From contig DAOUKR010000007.1 of NCBI GenBank assembly GCA_034421095.1, positions 1 through 64,000 of the forward strand: a stretch of DNA of 64,000 nt. Direction: 5' to 3'. This stretch comes from JAGWBG01 sp034421095. Its GTDB lineage: Bacteria; Chloroflexota; Dehalococcoidia; Lucifugimonadales; JAGWBF01. This document shows, in pieces, positions 8,322 through 16,754 of this stretch (position 1 is its first letter; each line of letters begins with the position of its first letter). A model generated the notes under the pieces. It was not told the origin of the DNA, ran no database searches, and was given only the letters and a program-made list of their open reading frames with translations. The position numbers were made by a program, and so were the translations under genes.

Positions 8322-9353
8322 ATGCAGCTAGGCAAATTATCGAGAGATCTGCGTGACGCGCACCGGGGATCAGATGTCACACGCCGTGTGCAGCACTTCG
8401 ACGGCTGGATAGACCGGGCGACGTCGGATGCCGTTGGGGTGGGGTACGACCACACCCAAACTGTGAAGGATTACTACGACCTTTGCAGTGGGTTGATGGT
8501 GTGGGCCTGGGGTGAATCCCTGCACTTCGCGCCCCTCACGCCTCATGAGAGTCTGGAGGAATCCAAAGTCCGGCATCAGCGGTTGATGATCTCCAAGCTG
8601 GAGTTGCAACAGGATATGACGGTGGTCGATGTTGGTTGTGGAATCGGCGGCCCGATGCGCCGCGTCGTCCGTGAGGCCGGCGTCAGGGTTGTCGGTATCA
8701 ACATCAATAAAATCCAGTTGGAGGAAGCGAAGAGGTTGAACGCCGAGGCAGGGCTCGACCACATGGTCGATTACGAGGCGTGCAGCTTCATGGATATGAG
8801 CGCCATCAAAGACAACACGTTCGACCGGGGCTATGCGATAGAGTCTACGTGCCATGCGCCGGACAAGCAACTCGCGTTTGCGGAGATATTCCGTGTGCTG
8901 AAGCCCGGAGCCCTGTTCTGGGGTCAGGAGATGTGTCTGACGGGCAAGTTCGATCCGAACGACGACAGGCACCAGGGCATCAAGAAGGACCTCATGCGCG
9001 GCATTGCGCTGAACGACATCGCGACGTTCGCGCAAGTGAATCACGCGCTCGAAGCGGCGGGATTCCAAATTATCGAAGCGATGGACCGAAACGTCCAGAA
9101 AGGACCATCCACACCTTGGTATCAACCCATGCAGGGTCGCCATGGGACTTTGGGGAACGCCTTGCGCAGGCTCCCATGGGGCCGCAAGGCGGCCATCGCA
9201 GGATCGAAGCTGGCCGAAGCGTTGCGGCTGTTTCCAAAGGGGTCTTCGGAAGTCATCCAACTCTTGGATCGAACCGCAGACGCTTATGTCGCGGGCGGTA
9301 GGGTGGGTATCTTCACGCCGCTGTACTGTTTCCTGGCTAGTAAACCTTCTTAG
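8322..9353 (+). CDS. Sterol C24-methyltransferase homologue (Erg6/SMT type) with Sterol_MT_C domain
   Basis: The 343-residue protein aligns by eye with eukaryotic sterol 24-C-methyltransferases along its length. The signatures appear in order: WAWGESLHFAP (near 65, the YEYGWG region), VVDVGCGIGGP (about 101-111, SAM motif I), YAIESTCHAP (about 170, matching the SMT signature YAIEATCHAP) and a KPG motif near 192. The C-terminal 80 residues (PWYQP, then GSSEVIQLL, then VAGGRVGIFTP) match Sterol_MT_C, which ordinary small-molecule methyltransferases lack. Family enzymes transfer a methyl group from SAM to the sterol side-chain double bond. AAGGGG lies upstream of the ATG. No oxidosqualene cyclase is in the window, so the lipid may be made elsewhere or acquired. 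Confidence 0.88.
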   Translation: MQLGKLSRDLRDAHRGSDVTRRVQHFDGWIDRATSDAVGVGYDHTQTVKDYYDLCSGLMVWAWGESLHFAPLTPHESLEESKVRHQRLMISKLELQQDMTVVDVGCGIGGPMRRVVREAGVRVVGININKIQLEEAKRLNAEAGLDHMVDYEACSFMDMSAIKDNTFDRGYAIESTCHAPDKQLAFAEIFRVLKPGALFWGQEMCLTGKFDPNDDRHQGIKKDLMRGIALNDIATFAQVNHALEAAGFQIIEAMDRNVQKGPSTPWYQPMQGRHGTLGNALRRLPWGRKAAIAGSKLAEALRLFPKGSSEVIQLLDRTADAYVAGGRVGIFTPLYCFLASKPS

Positions 9354-9402
9354 GCCCGATTAACCATGGGAGTACGTTGCGGATTGAAGGAGGCTGGAAG
9401 CA

Positions 9403-11430
9403 ATGACCGTCTCGGAGGGCAGGACATCTGCCCCAAAGCCAAGTCTGCTTGAAGAATTCCTCCTCATGCTCCTTAACGAGGAGAGCGGCTATTTTCACCA
9501 AGTGCCCGGCTGGAACTTGAATTGCGCCGTCACCGGAGCCGTACTGGCGGACCTTTCCCTCAGATTCCGCATTGACACGGACGAACAATCTCTGTTCCTT
9601 GTCAACGAGACCGAGACGGGCATGCCCATCCTGGACCCGATACTGAAGGAAATTGCAAGTGAACCAGTCCAACGGAACACTCAGTACTGGATAGAACGGC
9701 TTGCTCCCAAGGCGGAAACGATCATTGATCAGGCCCTGGAGCGCCTTACTGGTCTGAGGATACTGGAATACCACGACGGCGAATTCTGGACGCTGGCCCG
9801 TAATACCTGGAGGACGGAGGTGTTCGACAACTCCCGGGAAAGCACCGGGGAGCAGTTCGTCAAGACGCGCATCAGCAGGGCAATATTCGACAACGAGACT
9901 CCTGACCCTAAAGACTCCATCATTATCTCTCTCATAAACACATGCGATGTCTTTCGTTTCATGTTTCAACTCGACGACGAGGCAGAGAAGCGCATCGAGT
10001 TCATCTGCAACATAGATCTGATCGGCCGTTCCATCACTGCTGCGGTCTCCCACAATATAGCCGCCCCGTTGCTTAGACGTTCCGCCTTGACCAGAAAAAT
10101 TCCGGCCGTTTCTCTGCGTAAGATGCTGCTCAATCCCCATCTTCGCAAAGGCAACGTTCCCGCGCTCTTCACGGACCTTGCCCAAGAGTACGGGCCAGTG
10201 TTTCAGGTCCGCCCTCCCTTTTCCAAGCCCATGATCGTCCTTGCCGGTACCGAGATGAATCACTGGGTGCATCACCGCGGGCGCATGTACCTGAGAGCCA
10301 GGGACTATTTTGCCGACTTCGAGAAAGTCTATGGCGCGTCCGGAGTGTTGCCTTCTCTGGATGGCGCCGACCATTTCCGGCTGCGCAAGTCCTTGTCGGC
10401 GGCTTATTCCCGCAACAGACTGGCGGGGCAGATGGACGAACTCTACGGTCATGCGCGGAAGCATATGGCGGAATGGAAGGTCGGGGATTCCTATCCCGCG
10501 ACGCGCATGAGCCGGCTAATGATAAATGCTCAAATCTCACCCCTTATGATTGGTGTTGAATCTCAGGACCTCATCGACGACCTGCTGAAGTTCAAGGAAC
10601 GGGCCCTCAGCGTTCACATCATGAAGATAATGCCCAAGTTCATGCTGAAGACCCCCGGAATGAGACGCCGTGCAAAAGTCATCGCAACTCTGCTCGAACG
10701 AGTCGAGAGCGTACATACCCACGCCCAGAGGGCCGGAGCACACCGAAACCTGGTGGATGACTATCTCAGCCTGCACGCCAGCGACCCGCAGTTCGTACCC
10801 GAATCGAACCTGCCATTCGCTTTTACCGTAGCGCTGGTGGCCAGTGCCTATCTCGGAGATGCCTTTAGCTTCGCCCTGTACGCCATGGCGTCGCAGCCGG
10901 AACTCTACTCCAAAATCCAGAGTGAAGCCGATGCCCTGTTTGACAACGGTGACCCGGATGGCAAGGAGTTCACCCCGTCCACTATAGACGTAACGCACCG
11001 CTTCCTGATGGAATGCCTTCGCATGTACCCCATCGTCCCCATGTCCATACGTCACGTGATGAATTCGTGTGTGGTAGATAACTGCGAGTTGCCGGTGGGG
11101 TCAAAGGTCATCATCGCCCAGACGGCCACACATTACATGGAGGATGTCTTTCCCGACCCCTTCACATTCGATATAGACCGCTATCTGCCTCCCCGTGATG
11201 AGCACCTCGGCCCTGGGTACGCGCCCTACGGGCTGGGCACGCACAGATGTCTCGGCTCCCGGTGGATGGAACTGCAACTGGCCGTCAACGTGCTTATGGT
11301 CGCACATTACTTCACAATCGAGGTATCGCCCGCCAACTTCAAGTTCCGGTTCAACCCCTTGCCATCAATGAAACCGAGCAAAAAGCTGAAGTTTCGTATC
11401 GCTGAGCAAAGGCGCGAACTGCCCGTCTGA
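9403..11430 (+). CDS. GPP34 (GOLPH3-like) domain fused to cytochrome P450
   Basis: This 675-residue protein has two domains. Residues about 12-215 match GPP34/GOLPH3: a leucine-rich EEFLLMLLNEESG start, GAVLADLSL, TGMPILD, YWIERL, and a closing IDLIGRSITAAV helix. Residues about 250-670 are a cytochrome P450 with the K-helix ExxR (ECLRM) and the haem loop PYGLGTHRCLG, which supplies the cysteine ligand. The I-helix (SAYLGDAFSF) lacks the usual acid-threonine pair, so oxygen activation may be atypical. Eukaryotic GOLPH3 binds phosphoinositide membranes, so the N-terminal domain may dock the P450 on lipid; this is inference. It follows the SMT gene by 49 bp on the same strand. A sterol or lipid hydroxylase or demethylase is plausible. 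Confidence 0.85.
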   Translation: MTVSEGRTSAPKPSLLEEFLLMLLNEESGYFHQVPGWNLNCAVTGAVLADLSLRFRIDTDEQSLFLVNETETGMPILDPILKEIASEPVQRNTQYWIERLAPKAETIIDQALERLTGLRILEYHDGEFWTLARNTWRTEVFDNSRESTGEQFVKTRISRAIFDNETPDPKDSIIISLINTCDVFRFMFQLDDEAEKRIEFICNIDLIGRSITAAVSHNIAAPLLRRSALTRKIPAVSLRKMLLNPHLRKGNVPALFTDLAQEYGPVFQVRPPFSKPMIVLAGTEMNHWVHHRGRMYLRARDYFADFEKVYGASGVLPSLDGADHFRLRKSLSAAYSRNRLAGQMDELYGHARKHMAEWKVGDSYPATRMSRLMINAQISPLMIGVESQDLIDDLLKFKERALSVHIMKIMPKFMLKTPGMRRRAKVIATLLERVESVHTHAQRAGAHRNLVDDYLSLHASDPQFVPESNLPFAFTVALVASAYLGDAFSFALYAMASQPELYSKIQSEADALFDNGDPDGKEFTPSTIDVTHRFLMECLRMYPIVPMSIRHVMNSCVVDNCELPVGSKVIIAQTATHYMEDVFPDPFTFDIDRYLPPRDEHLGPGYAPYGLGTHRCLGSRWMELQLAVNVLMVAHYFTIEVSPANFKFRFNPLPSMKPSKKLKFRIAEQRRELPV

Positions 11431-11513
11431 CTTGCCGCGCCCCCTCGCGTCTTTCCCCACATCTGGGGCATCGGAAAGCGGGGAGCCAACTATGAGCGAC
11501 TACGGGCAAACTT

Positions 11514-13997
11514 CTACTGCGAGTCCTTTTCGTGCTCGTGGCGACTATGTACAGCTTCTATCGCCACGTCTAGGTCTCTCCACTCCCGCTCCAGCATGGA
11601 GCGCAACCGCATGTTCTGGTAGGCGCCCCAGACCACCATCGCGGGCAGCACCAGTAGAATGGAGACTATCAGGGAGTAAACGATCGTAATGGTCGCCGTG
11701 ATGCCGAACTGCTGGGATGCCGTCAGCGGCGAGGCTATCAGCACTCCAAATCCCAGCGCGGTCGTCAGCGCAGAGCCCAACAGCGCTGAACCAGTAGTTG
11801 CTAGTGTCTGGACCGCCGCTCTCTCGGGGTTGCGCAGGCGGGAGAACTCTTCCCGGTAGCGATGAATCACGTGGATAGTGTAGTCCACCCCGATCCCTAT
11901 GGACAACGCTGTGATAATGGAGGTGACCAGTGTGTAGGGGATATCCAGCAGTGCCATTGTGCCCAGTACGCTTATGAGGACCAGCACGATTGGCCCAACT
12001 GCGACGACCCCTAGGGCGGGCTGGCGCAGCGTCACCCAGAAGAAGATGGTCAGGATGCCCAGGGCCACGGCAATGGTGGTGCTGATGGCCTCCGTCTGCC
12101 CGTCCGTTATCTGGTCCGTGACCGCGACTGCAACTATGCTGCCCGAAGTCGCTGTCACCGCGCTGTCGTCGCCGAACCAGAGTTCCTCAATCTCCTCTTG
12201 GACCATCCTCGTTTGCTTCGGATCGTCCAGGTACGCCGGGAACTGAAGCAGCATCGTATCCAGGCCTTCCGGATCGTTTTTCAAAAAATGCTCCAGGCTG
12301 GGTTCCCTTGCGATGAGTTTGTCAATGAATTCCTGCATCAGAATTGGGTCGAGCTCGACTCCGGAAGAGGCTTCGTCGAAGAGTGCTGCCAGCTCTGGGT
12401 CGTACTTATCGCCTGGTTCCATGGAGTCTTCAGTCCAGTCTCGAAGGAGCGCTTCATACGATCCCTGGATAGGTCCCGCCGCCGCCTGCGGTCGCAGTTG
12501 TTCATACTGGAAAGCGGTTGTCAGGTCTTGCAAATTCAGAAGTGTGCGAGTCTCTGTGGCCTCGGCCTTTACCAGCACACTGGCCACCTCCGTTGAGCCG
12601 CCGACCGTCGCGTCCAGGGTGTTCATGTCCTCCAGCACACTCCCGCCCTTTGGCAGGATGTCCTTGATGTTGAATTCGGATTTCAACCCCGTGGCGGCGA
12701 ATCCGAGTCCAATCGTTACCAGGACCACTGCGACCAGGTAAAGCACTGGCCTGCGCGTGACCCATCTCCCAAGCAGCTCTGCCGCCTTGGGGATGCCGGG
12801 CAAGGCGTTCGAAATCGGACGGGCGGGTGGCAGAGTGCCCCGTGACTCACGTCGCCGGTCGATGATTGTCCGCCCGGCAGGGATCAATGTAAGCATCACT
12901 ATCAGGCTCATCCCTACGCCCAGCCCCGCAACGATGCCGAAGTCGCCAATCACACCGATCGGCGAGAACAGGGCCGCCAAAAGGCTGACGATCGTCGTGA
13001 CGGCGGCCAGGGTGAGCGGAACGGTCACGTTTCGCAGCCCATTCCGTACCGCCCTCAAAACTGGCTCGCCTTCAACGCGTTGCTCTCGGTAGTGCGAGAC
13101 CGTCTGAATCGCATAGTCTACCGTGAGGCTGATAATGATCACAGGCACCAGTGCAGTCAGCGAGCTAGGAGGGCCTATCAGTCCCAGCGCATTCGGACCG
13201 AGCCAGCCCTCCGCTCCGACAACCCAGATTATTGAGAAGACAAGCCCCGTCAACGTCAGCAGCATATCCGAGAGGGCGCGAGTGAAGAGTAGGAGCAGCA
13301 CCGCAATCAGCAGCAGCGCCAGCCCTATCAGAGGCGCCATTCCCTCCTCCGTGGCCTTCTTGTACTCGTCCTCGATCACCACGGGCGAGATACTACTCAC
13401 CACTAGCGGACCCTCATCCCCGGCTGCCAGCTCATTGATCCTTCGTTCGGCGTCCTCAATCCGTTCGTCCCCTGTGTCGCGCAGGCGGATGGTGGCGATT
13501 GCCACCGGCGTGCCGTCCGTGTCGGTCCCGGTCATCGCTGCGAGGCCTCCCCGAATCTCAGGCGTGTTGCGGATGGCGTCTATGTCAGCCTGCGTGACCG
13601 ACTCGAAGTTGTCCACCTGGAGCGCCGCGCCGATCAGAAACGCGGGGGTGATGACAGGGTCACTTGGCGCCAGCAGTTCTTCCACACTCGAATCACTGAT
13701 GATGTCATCGACCAAGCCGGTCATTTGGGAGAGACCGCCGGGTGTTAGAGTCTCCCCGCGGAAGAGGAGTGTTACGACACTGACATCGCCGGAGTCCCCG
13801 AAGAGATCGTCTATATCACGGATCGCATTGGCAACGGCGTGTCCGGGCGGAAGGAGCGCCACATCTGCTCCCTCAGTGGGAGGAGCACGCCGCGTCGCCC
13901 CAGCGGCCAGCAAAACGGTAATGACAATGAGAACGATGAGTGTAATATACGGGCGAACTGTGACCAGCCAGCTCAGCTTTTCGATTATCTTGCTCAT
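11514..13997 (-). CDS. RND-superfamily (MMPL/HpnN-like, COG1033) lipid transporter
   Basis: The 827-residue protein has two RND halves, each with one N-terminal helix, a large extracytoplasmic loop (about 45-230 and 440-620) and a block of about five helices. The VDYAIQTVSHYRE and VDYTIHVIHRYRE segments are the paired TM4-type motifs of this group. Relatives include HpnN, which moves hopanoids, and bacterial sterol transporters of the RND class. It begins 13 bp after the Rieske oxygenase gene and is probably cotranscribed with it. By context its cargo would be the product of the adjacent sterol-type enzymes. The 83-bp gap to the P450 gene contains a small dyad (11455-11468). Confidence 0.85.
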   Translation of the reverse strand: MSKIIEKLSWLVTVRPYITLIVLIVITVLLAAGATRRAPPTEGADVALLPPGHAVANAIRDIDDLFGDSGDVSVVTLLFRGETLTPGGLSQMTGLVDDIISDSSVEELLAPSDPVITPAFLIGAALQVDNFESVTQADIDAIRNTPEIRGGLAAMTGTDTDGTPVAIATIRLRDTGDERIEDAERRINELAAGDEGPLVVSSISPVVIEDEYKKATEEGMAPLIGLALLLIAVLLLLFTRALSDMLLTLTGLVFSIIWVVGAEGWLGPNALGLIGPPSSLTALVPVIIISLTVDYAIQTVSHYREQRVEGEPVLRAVRNGLRNVTVPLTLAAVTTIVSLLAALFSPIGVIGDFGIVAGLGVGMSLIVMLTLIPAGRTIIDRRRESRGTLPPARPISNALPGIPKAAELLGRWVTRRPVLYLVAVVLVTIGLGFAATGLKSEFNIKDILPKGGSVLEDMNTLDATVGGSTEVASVLVKAEATETRTLLNLQDLTTAFQYEQLRPQAAAGPIQGSYEALLRDWTEDSMEPGDKYDPELAALFDEASSGVELDPILMQEFIDKLIAREPSLEHFLKNDPEGLDTMLLQFPAYLDDPKQTRMVQEEIEELWFGDDSAVTATSGSIVAVAVTDQITDGQTEAISTTIAVALGILTIFFWVTLRQPALGVVAVGPIVLVLISVLGTMALLDIPYTLVTSIITALSIGIGVDYTIHVIHRYREEFSRLRNPERAAVQTLATTGSALLGSALTTALGFGVLIASPLTASQQFGITATITIVYSLIVSILLVLPAMVVWGAYQNMRLRSMLEREWRDLDVAIEAVHSRHEHEKDSQ

Positions 13998-14010
13998 GGC
14001 CTAGCTTTCT

Positions 14011-15087
14011 TTATGGTGCAATCATGCTGAATGTATCAGGAACCGAACCCTCCGAATCTCGCGGACCGGGGTAGAACTGGGCGCAATATGCTCGGAAGGG
14101 CATGATTTCGCCGTCGGAACGGCAGAGGCGCGGGCGCGACCGGTACCGTTTGTGGCTCCAGATGATTACGTCCTGTAGAACATCTCCGAGTTGGAAAGAG
14201 GCCATGAACTTGTTCATGATGGGCGCGCGCAGCCTCAATGGCAGGAACTTTAGCCCTGCAATCCATCGCTTCGGGTCCCCCATTTCTCTCACCTGCGAGA
14301 CCAGCGACAGGTCAATGAGCGTACCGTCTACAGGCGTCGCCAGTACCCACAGGCGCATGTCCATTCCGATGGAGTGCTCGCGTATCTCAACGAAGGAGTA
14401 GCCCAGCCCAAAGATACGGGTATTGGCGGAGATGTCAAAGGTGAGAGTTGCTATTCTCCCAATCCTTCGGGTGCTCCTGAAGTCGAAGTTGCTCTCAAGT
14501 TGGGGGCCATCCACCGACACCTGCCCGATGCGTTTCACGCTGTCGTAACCGTGGACGTAGCGCAGGTGAGACAAATCCACCGAGTTCTCCGTTGTCTCCT
14601 GAGGATGACCGGGAAAGCGGATGGTCGTAATCTTGAGACCGCTCCACTCGTCTCGGTCAGACAAATCTGTGGGAAAGCTCCATTGTGGCTCCCGTCCCTG
14701 GATACCCCACCAGGCGAACACCAAGCCCTGAATTTCCCGGGTTTCGAAGACGCGCAACCTCGCGGCCTTGGGTGGGTCGGCAAAGGGAGTGGCGACGCAC
14801 TGGCCGGTTGCATCGAACTCGAAGCCGTGGAAGGGGCAGACGAGCCTACCTCCACATATACGGCCTCCCGCGGCTGGCCCCAGGTTGGAGCCTAAGTGCG
14901 GGCAAAAGGCCTCGGCTACACAGATGCGCTCGTTCTCGTCGCACCAGACGATGATGTCCTCTCCCATCCAAGTCTTCTGGATGAGTTTGGCTTTCAGTAC
15001 TGCCTGTCGGCTTGCGATGAAGTACCAGCCCTCGGGAAATGGGGAAGGTAATGGGGTGTTCACGAGTCCCGTATGCTGGGTTGACAT
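14011..15087 (-). CDS. Rieske non-haem iron oxygenase, sterol-oxygenase-like
   Basis: The protein is about 358 residues from ATG 15087, with GGGGGAG nine bases upstream. The Rieske centre is CPHLGSNL, then CPFHGFEFD (C-x-H and C-x-x-H, near residues 62 and 83). The mononuclear iron triad reads NSVDLSHLRYVH (D-x2-H-x4-H, near 170), and the C-terminus has an FRAYCAQFYP segment. The CPHLG-N-L form and overall length (one Rieske plus one catalytic domain) resemble KshA, DAF-36/Neverland cholesterol 7-desaturases and bacterial sterol C4-demethylating oxygenases. With SMT, P450 and lipid transporters around it, a ring oxidation of a sterol-like lipid is the leading guess. A reductase partner is not encoded nearby. 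Confidence 0.85.
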   Translation of the reverse strand: MSTQHTGLVNTPLPSPFPEGWYFIASRQAVLKAKLIQKTWMGEDIIVWCDENERICVAEAFCPHLGSNLGPAAGGRICGGRLVCPFHGFEFDATGQCVATPFADPPKAARLRVFETREIQGLVFAWWGIQGREPQWSFPTDLSDRDEWSGLKITTIRFPGHPQETTENSVDLSHLRYVHGYDSVKRIGQVSVDGPQLESNFDFRSTRRIGRIATLTFDISANTRIFGLGYSFVEIREHSIGMDMRLWVLATPVDGTLIDLSLVSQVREMGDPKRWIAGLKFLPLRLRAPIMNKFMASFQLGDVLQDVIIWSHKRYRSRPRLCRSDGEIMPFRAYCAQFYPGPRDSEGSVPDTFSMIAP

Positions 15088-15233
15088 CAATCAAAACTCC
15101 CCCAAGGTTCTCGGGTCGGTGTCTTCTTTGCTGTCCAAAGCGCCCCCGTAGGATACCACAACTGCCTGACCGTCTCAATACGAGTATTCGCATCCTGGCA
15201 CGACCCGTTTCGGATGGGCCATTTGGTTGTCAC

Positions 15234-16754
15234 TCAGTCGCTGTCTGATAGCTGCCGTCCTTCCGTTCCGGCAGTGTTGTCTGAAACAGCCTCAAACAAG
15301 ACCTCCTCCTCTTCCACATTCTCCACTCTCATCAGCAGGGCCGGCACGATGGCAACCAGGGCTAGGAACCCCGAGATGGTAAAGAGGTTCTGGAACACGG
15401 TTACTCCGGCTTCAATCAAGGGGGCCTCGGTCTCCTCGAACGTCGCTCCAATCGTTGCGTCAGCAGTCAGGCTGTAGAAGCGCTCTATACCCCAGGCAGA
15501 CAAGGCCGCCAGCCCCAATGCCATCCCCACCATTCGTGATGCGGTGACCAATGAGGCGGCAGCGCCCCAATAATGACTGGGTGCTGCGCTCAAAGCGCTG
15601 ACACCTATAGGGGGGATTACCAGCCCAAACCCCAATCCGGTTATGGCCAGGGGCACGGTCAGCCTGAGTTCCGCGACCTCCGTCTCCCAGCCGCTCATGA
15701 ACAACAGGCCCGTTCCAATGAACGCGAGGCCCGTGATGCATACCGCTCTCACTCCCGTCCAGCGCAGTATGTAGCCTCCTATCACCGCACCTACCGGGAT
15801 GGCGGCCGTAAGTCGGACCAGGTGTAGGGCGCTCTCCCAGGCCTTTTTCTCCATGACGGTGCCGGCCATGAGGGGCACGGCCACCAAAGAGATAATTAAG
15901 GCGATGCCCACCAGAAATTGGGTAATGTTGGAAGACAAGAAGGCCCTGGATGTGTACAGGAAAGATGCCAACAGAGGCTGGACTGTGCGCCTCTCTATCA
16001 CGATCAATACGACGACCAGAAAGACTCCGGCGGCTGCAATGAGATACGGGACAATAGACTCTCCCGAAAAGATGCTTCTTTGGGACAGCGCAATGGTGAT
16101 GGCAGTGAGTGCCCCTCCCAGCGCCAGCGCACCGAAGTAGTCCATTTTAGCTTCAGGATTGGCACGGTTGGGCAGAATAGCCAAGAGTGCTATCAGAAAG
16201 AAGCTCTGGGGTATGTCCAGCCAGAATATCCACCTCCAGCCAATCCATTCTATTATGGCTCCTCCGTAGAGGGGCCCCAAGACGGACCCGGCTTCGGCCG
16301 AGGCGGCCACGAGTCCTATTGCGACCCCCCTTTTCTGTGGCGTTACGGCTGCCACTGCCATAGCCAGACCTATGGGGACTGTGGCGCCTCCCCCGAAGGC
16401 CTGGAGAGCTCGTGCCGACACTATCCATGAAAAGTTCGGGGCAACCGCCACTAATGCCGAACCGATGGAGAACAAGACCAGCGCCGCCTGGAACATCCTG
16501 ACTCGGCCATAGACGTCGGACAGACGTCCCGCCAAGGGCATGGCCACGGTATAGCTGACCAAGTACCCGGTTACTATCCAGGACGCTCTGTCCAGGTCCG
16601 TAAGGGGGATTTCGAGGTCCAGCATGACACTGGGCAACGCGGCGACCACCACGGTCTGGTCCAGGGCGGTCGAGAATACGCCCAGGCAAATTATTCCCAA
16701 GACAACCGACTGGGAAGACCCCAGGGATGTGAAAAGGGCTCTGGCGGGGTTCAC
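15234..16754 (-). CDS. MFS transporter, DHA2/EmrB-QacA type, P55-like
   Basis: This 506-residue protein has about 14 transmembrane helices. The DHA2 signatures are DQTVVVAALPSVMLDL in helix 1, the loop motif GRLSDVYGRVRMF, and RALQAFGGGATVPIGLAM. It starts at GTG 16754, and its first bases overlap the TGA of the LprG-like lipoprotein gene, so the two are translationally coupled. In mycobacteria the same pairing (LprG with the EmrB-type transporter P55/Rv1410c) exports triacylglycerides and other lipids. Here the pair lies next to sterol-type lipid enzymes, which suggests lipid export rather than simple drug efflux. The family call is firm and the substrate is inferred. Confidence 0.88.
   Translation of the reverse strand: MNPARALFTSLGSSQSVVLGIICLGVFSTALDQTVVVAALPSVMLDLEIPLTDLDRASWIVTGYLVSYTVAMPLAGRLSDVYGRVRMFQAALVLFSIGSALVAVAPNFSWIVSARALQAFGGGATVPIGLAMAVAAVTPQKRGVAIGLVAASAEAGSVLGPLYGGAIIEWIGWRWIFWLDIPQSFFLIALLAILPNRANPEAKMDYFGALALGGALTAITIALSQRSIFSGESIVPYLIAAAGVFLVVVLIVIERRTVQPLLASFLYTSRAFLSSNITQFLVGIALIISLVAVPLMAGTVMEKKAWESALHLVRLTAAIPVGAVIGGYILRWTGVRAVCITGLAFIGTGLLFMSGWETEVAELRLTVPLAITGLGFGLVIPPIGVSALSAAPSHYWGAAASLVTASRMVGMALGLAALSAWGIERFYSLTADATIGATFEETEAPLIEAGVTVFQNLFTISGFLALVAIVPALLMRVENVEEEEVLFEAVSDNTAGTEGRQLSDSD

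Noticed and set aside
11455..11468. CCCCA-CATC-TGGGG as a bidirectional terminator between P450 and RND genes
   Set aside because: Only a 5-bp stem and no T-run on either side, although its position between convergent genes is suggestive.
15573..16430. Plus-strand frames across the MFS gene
   Set aside because: They are antisense to 14 clear transmembrane helices with DHA2 motifs and show no protein family.
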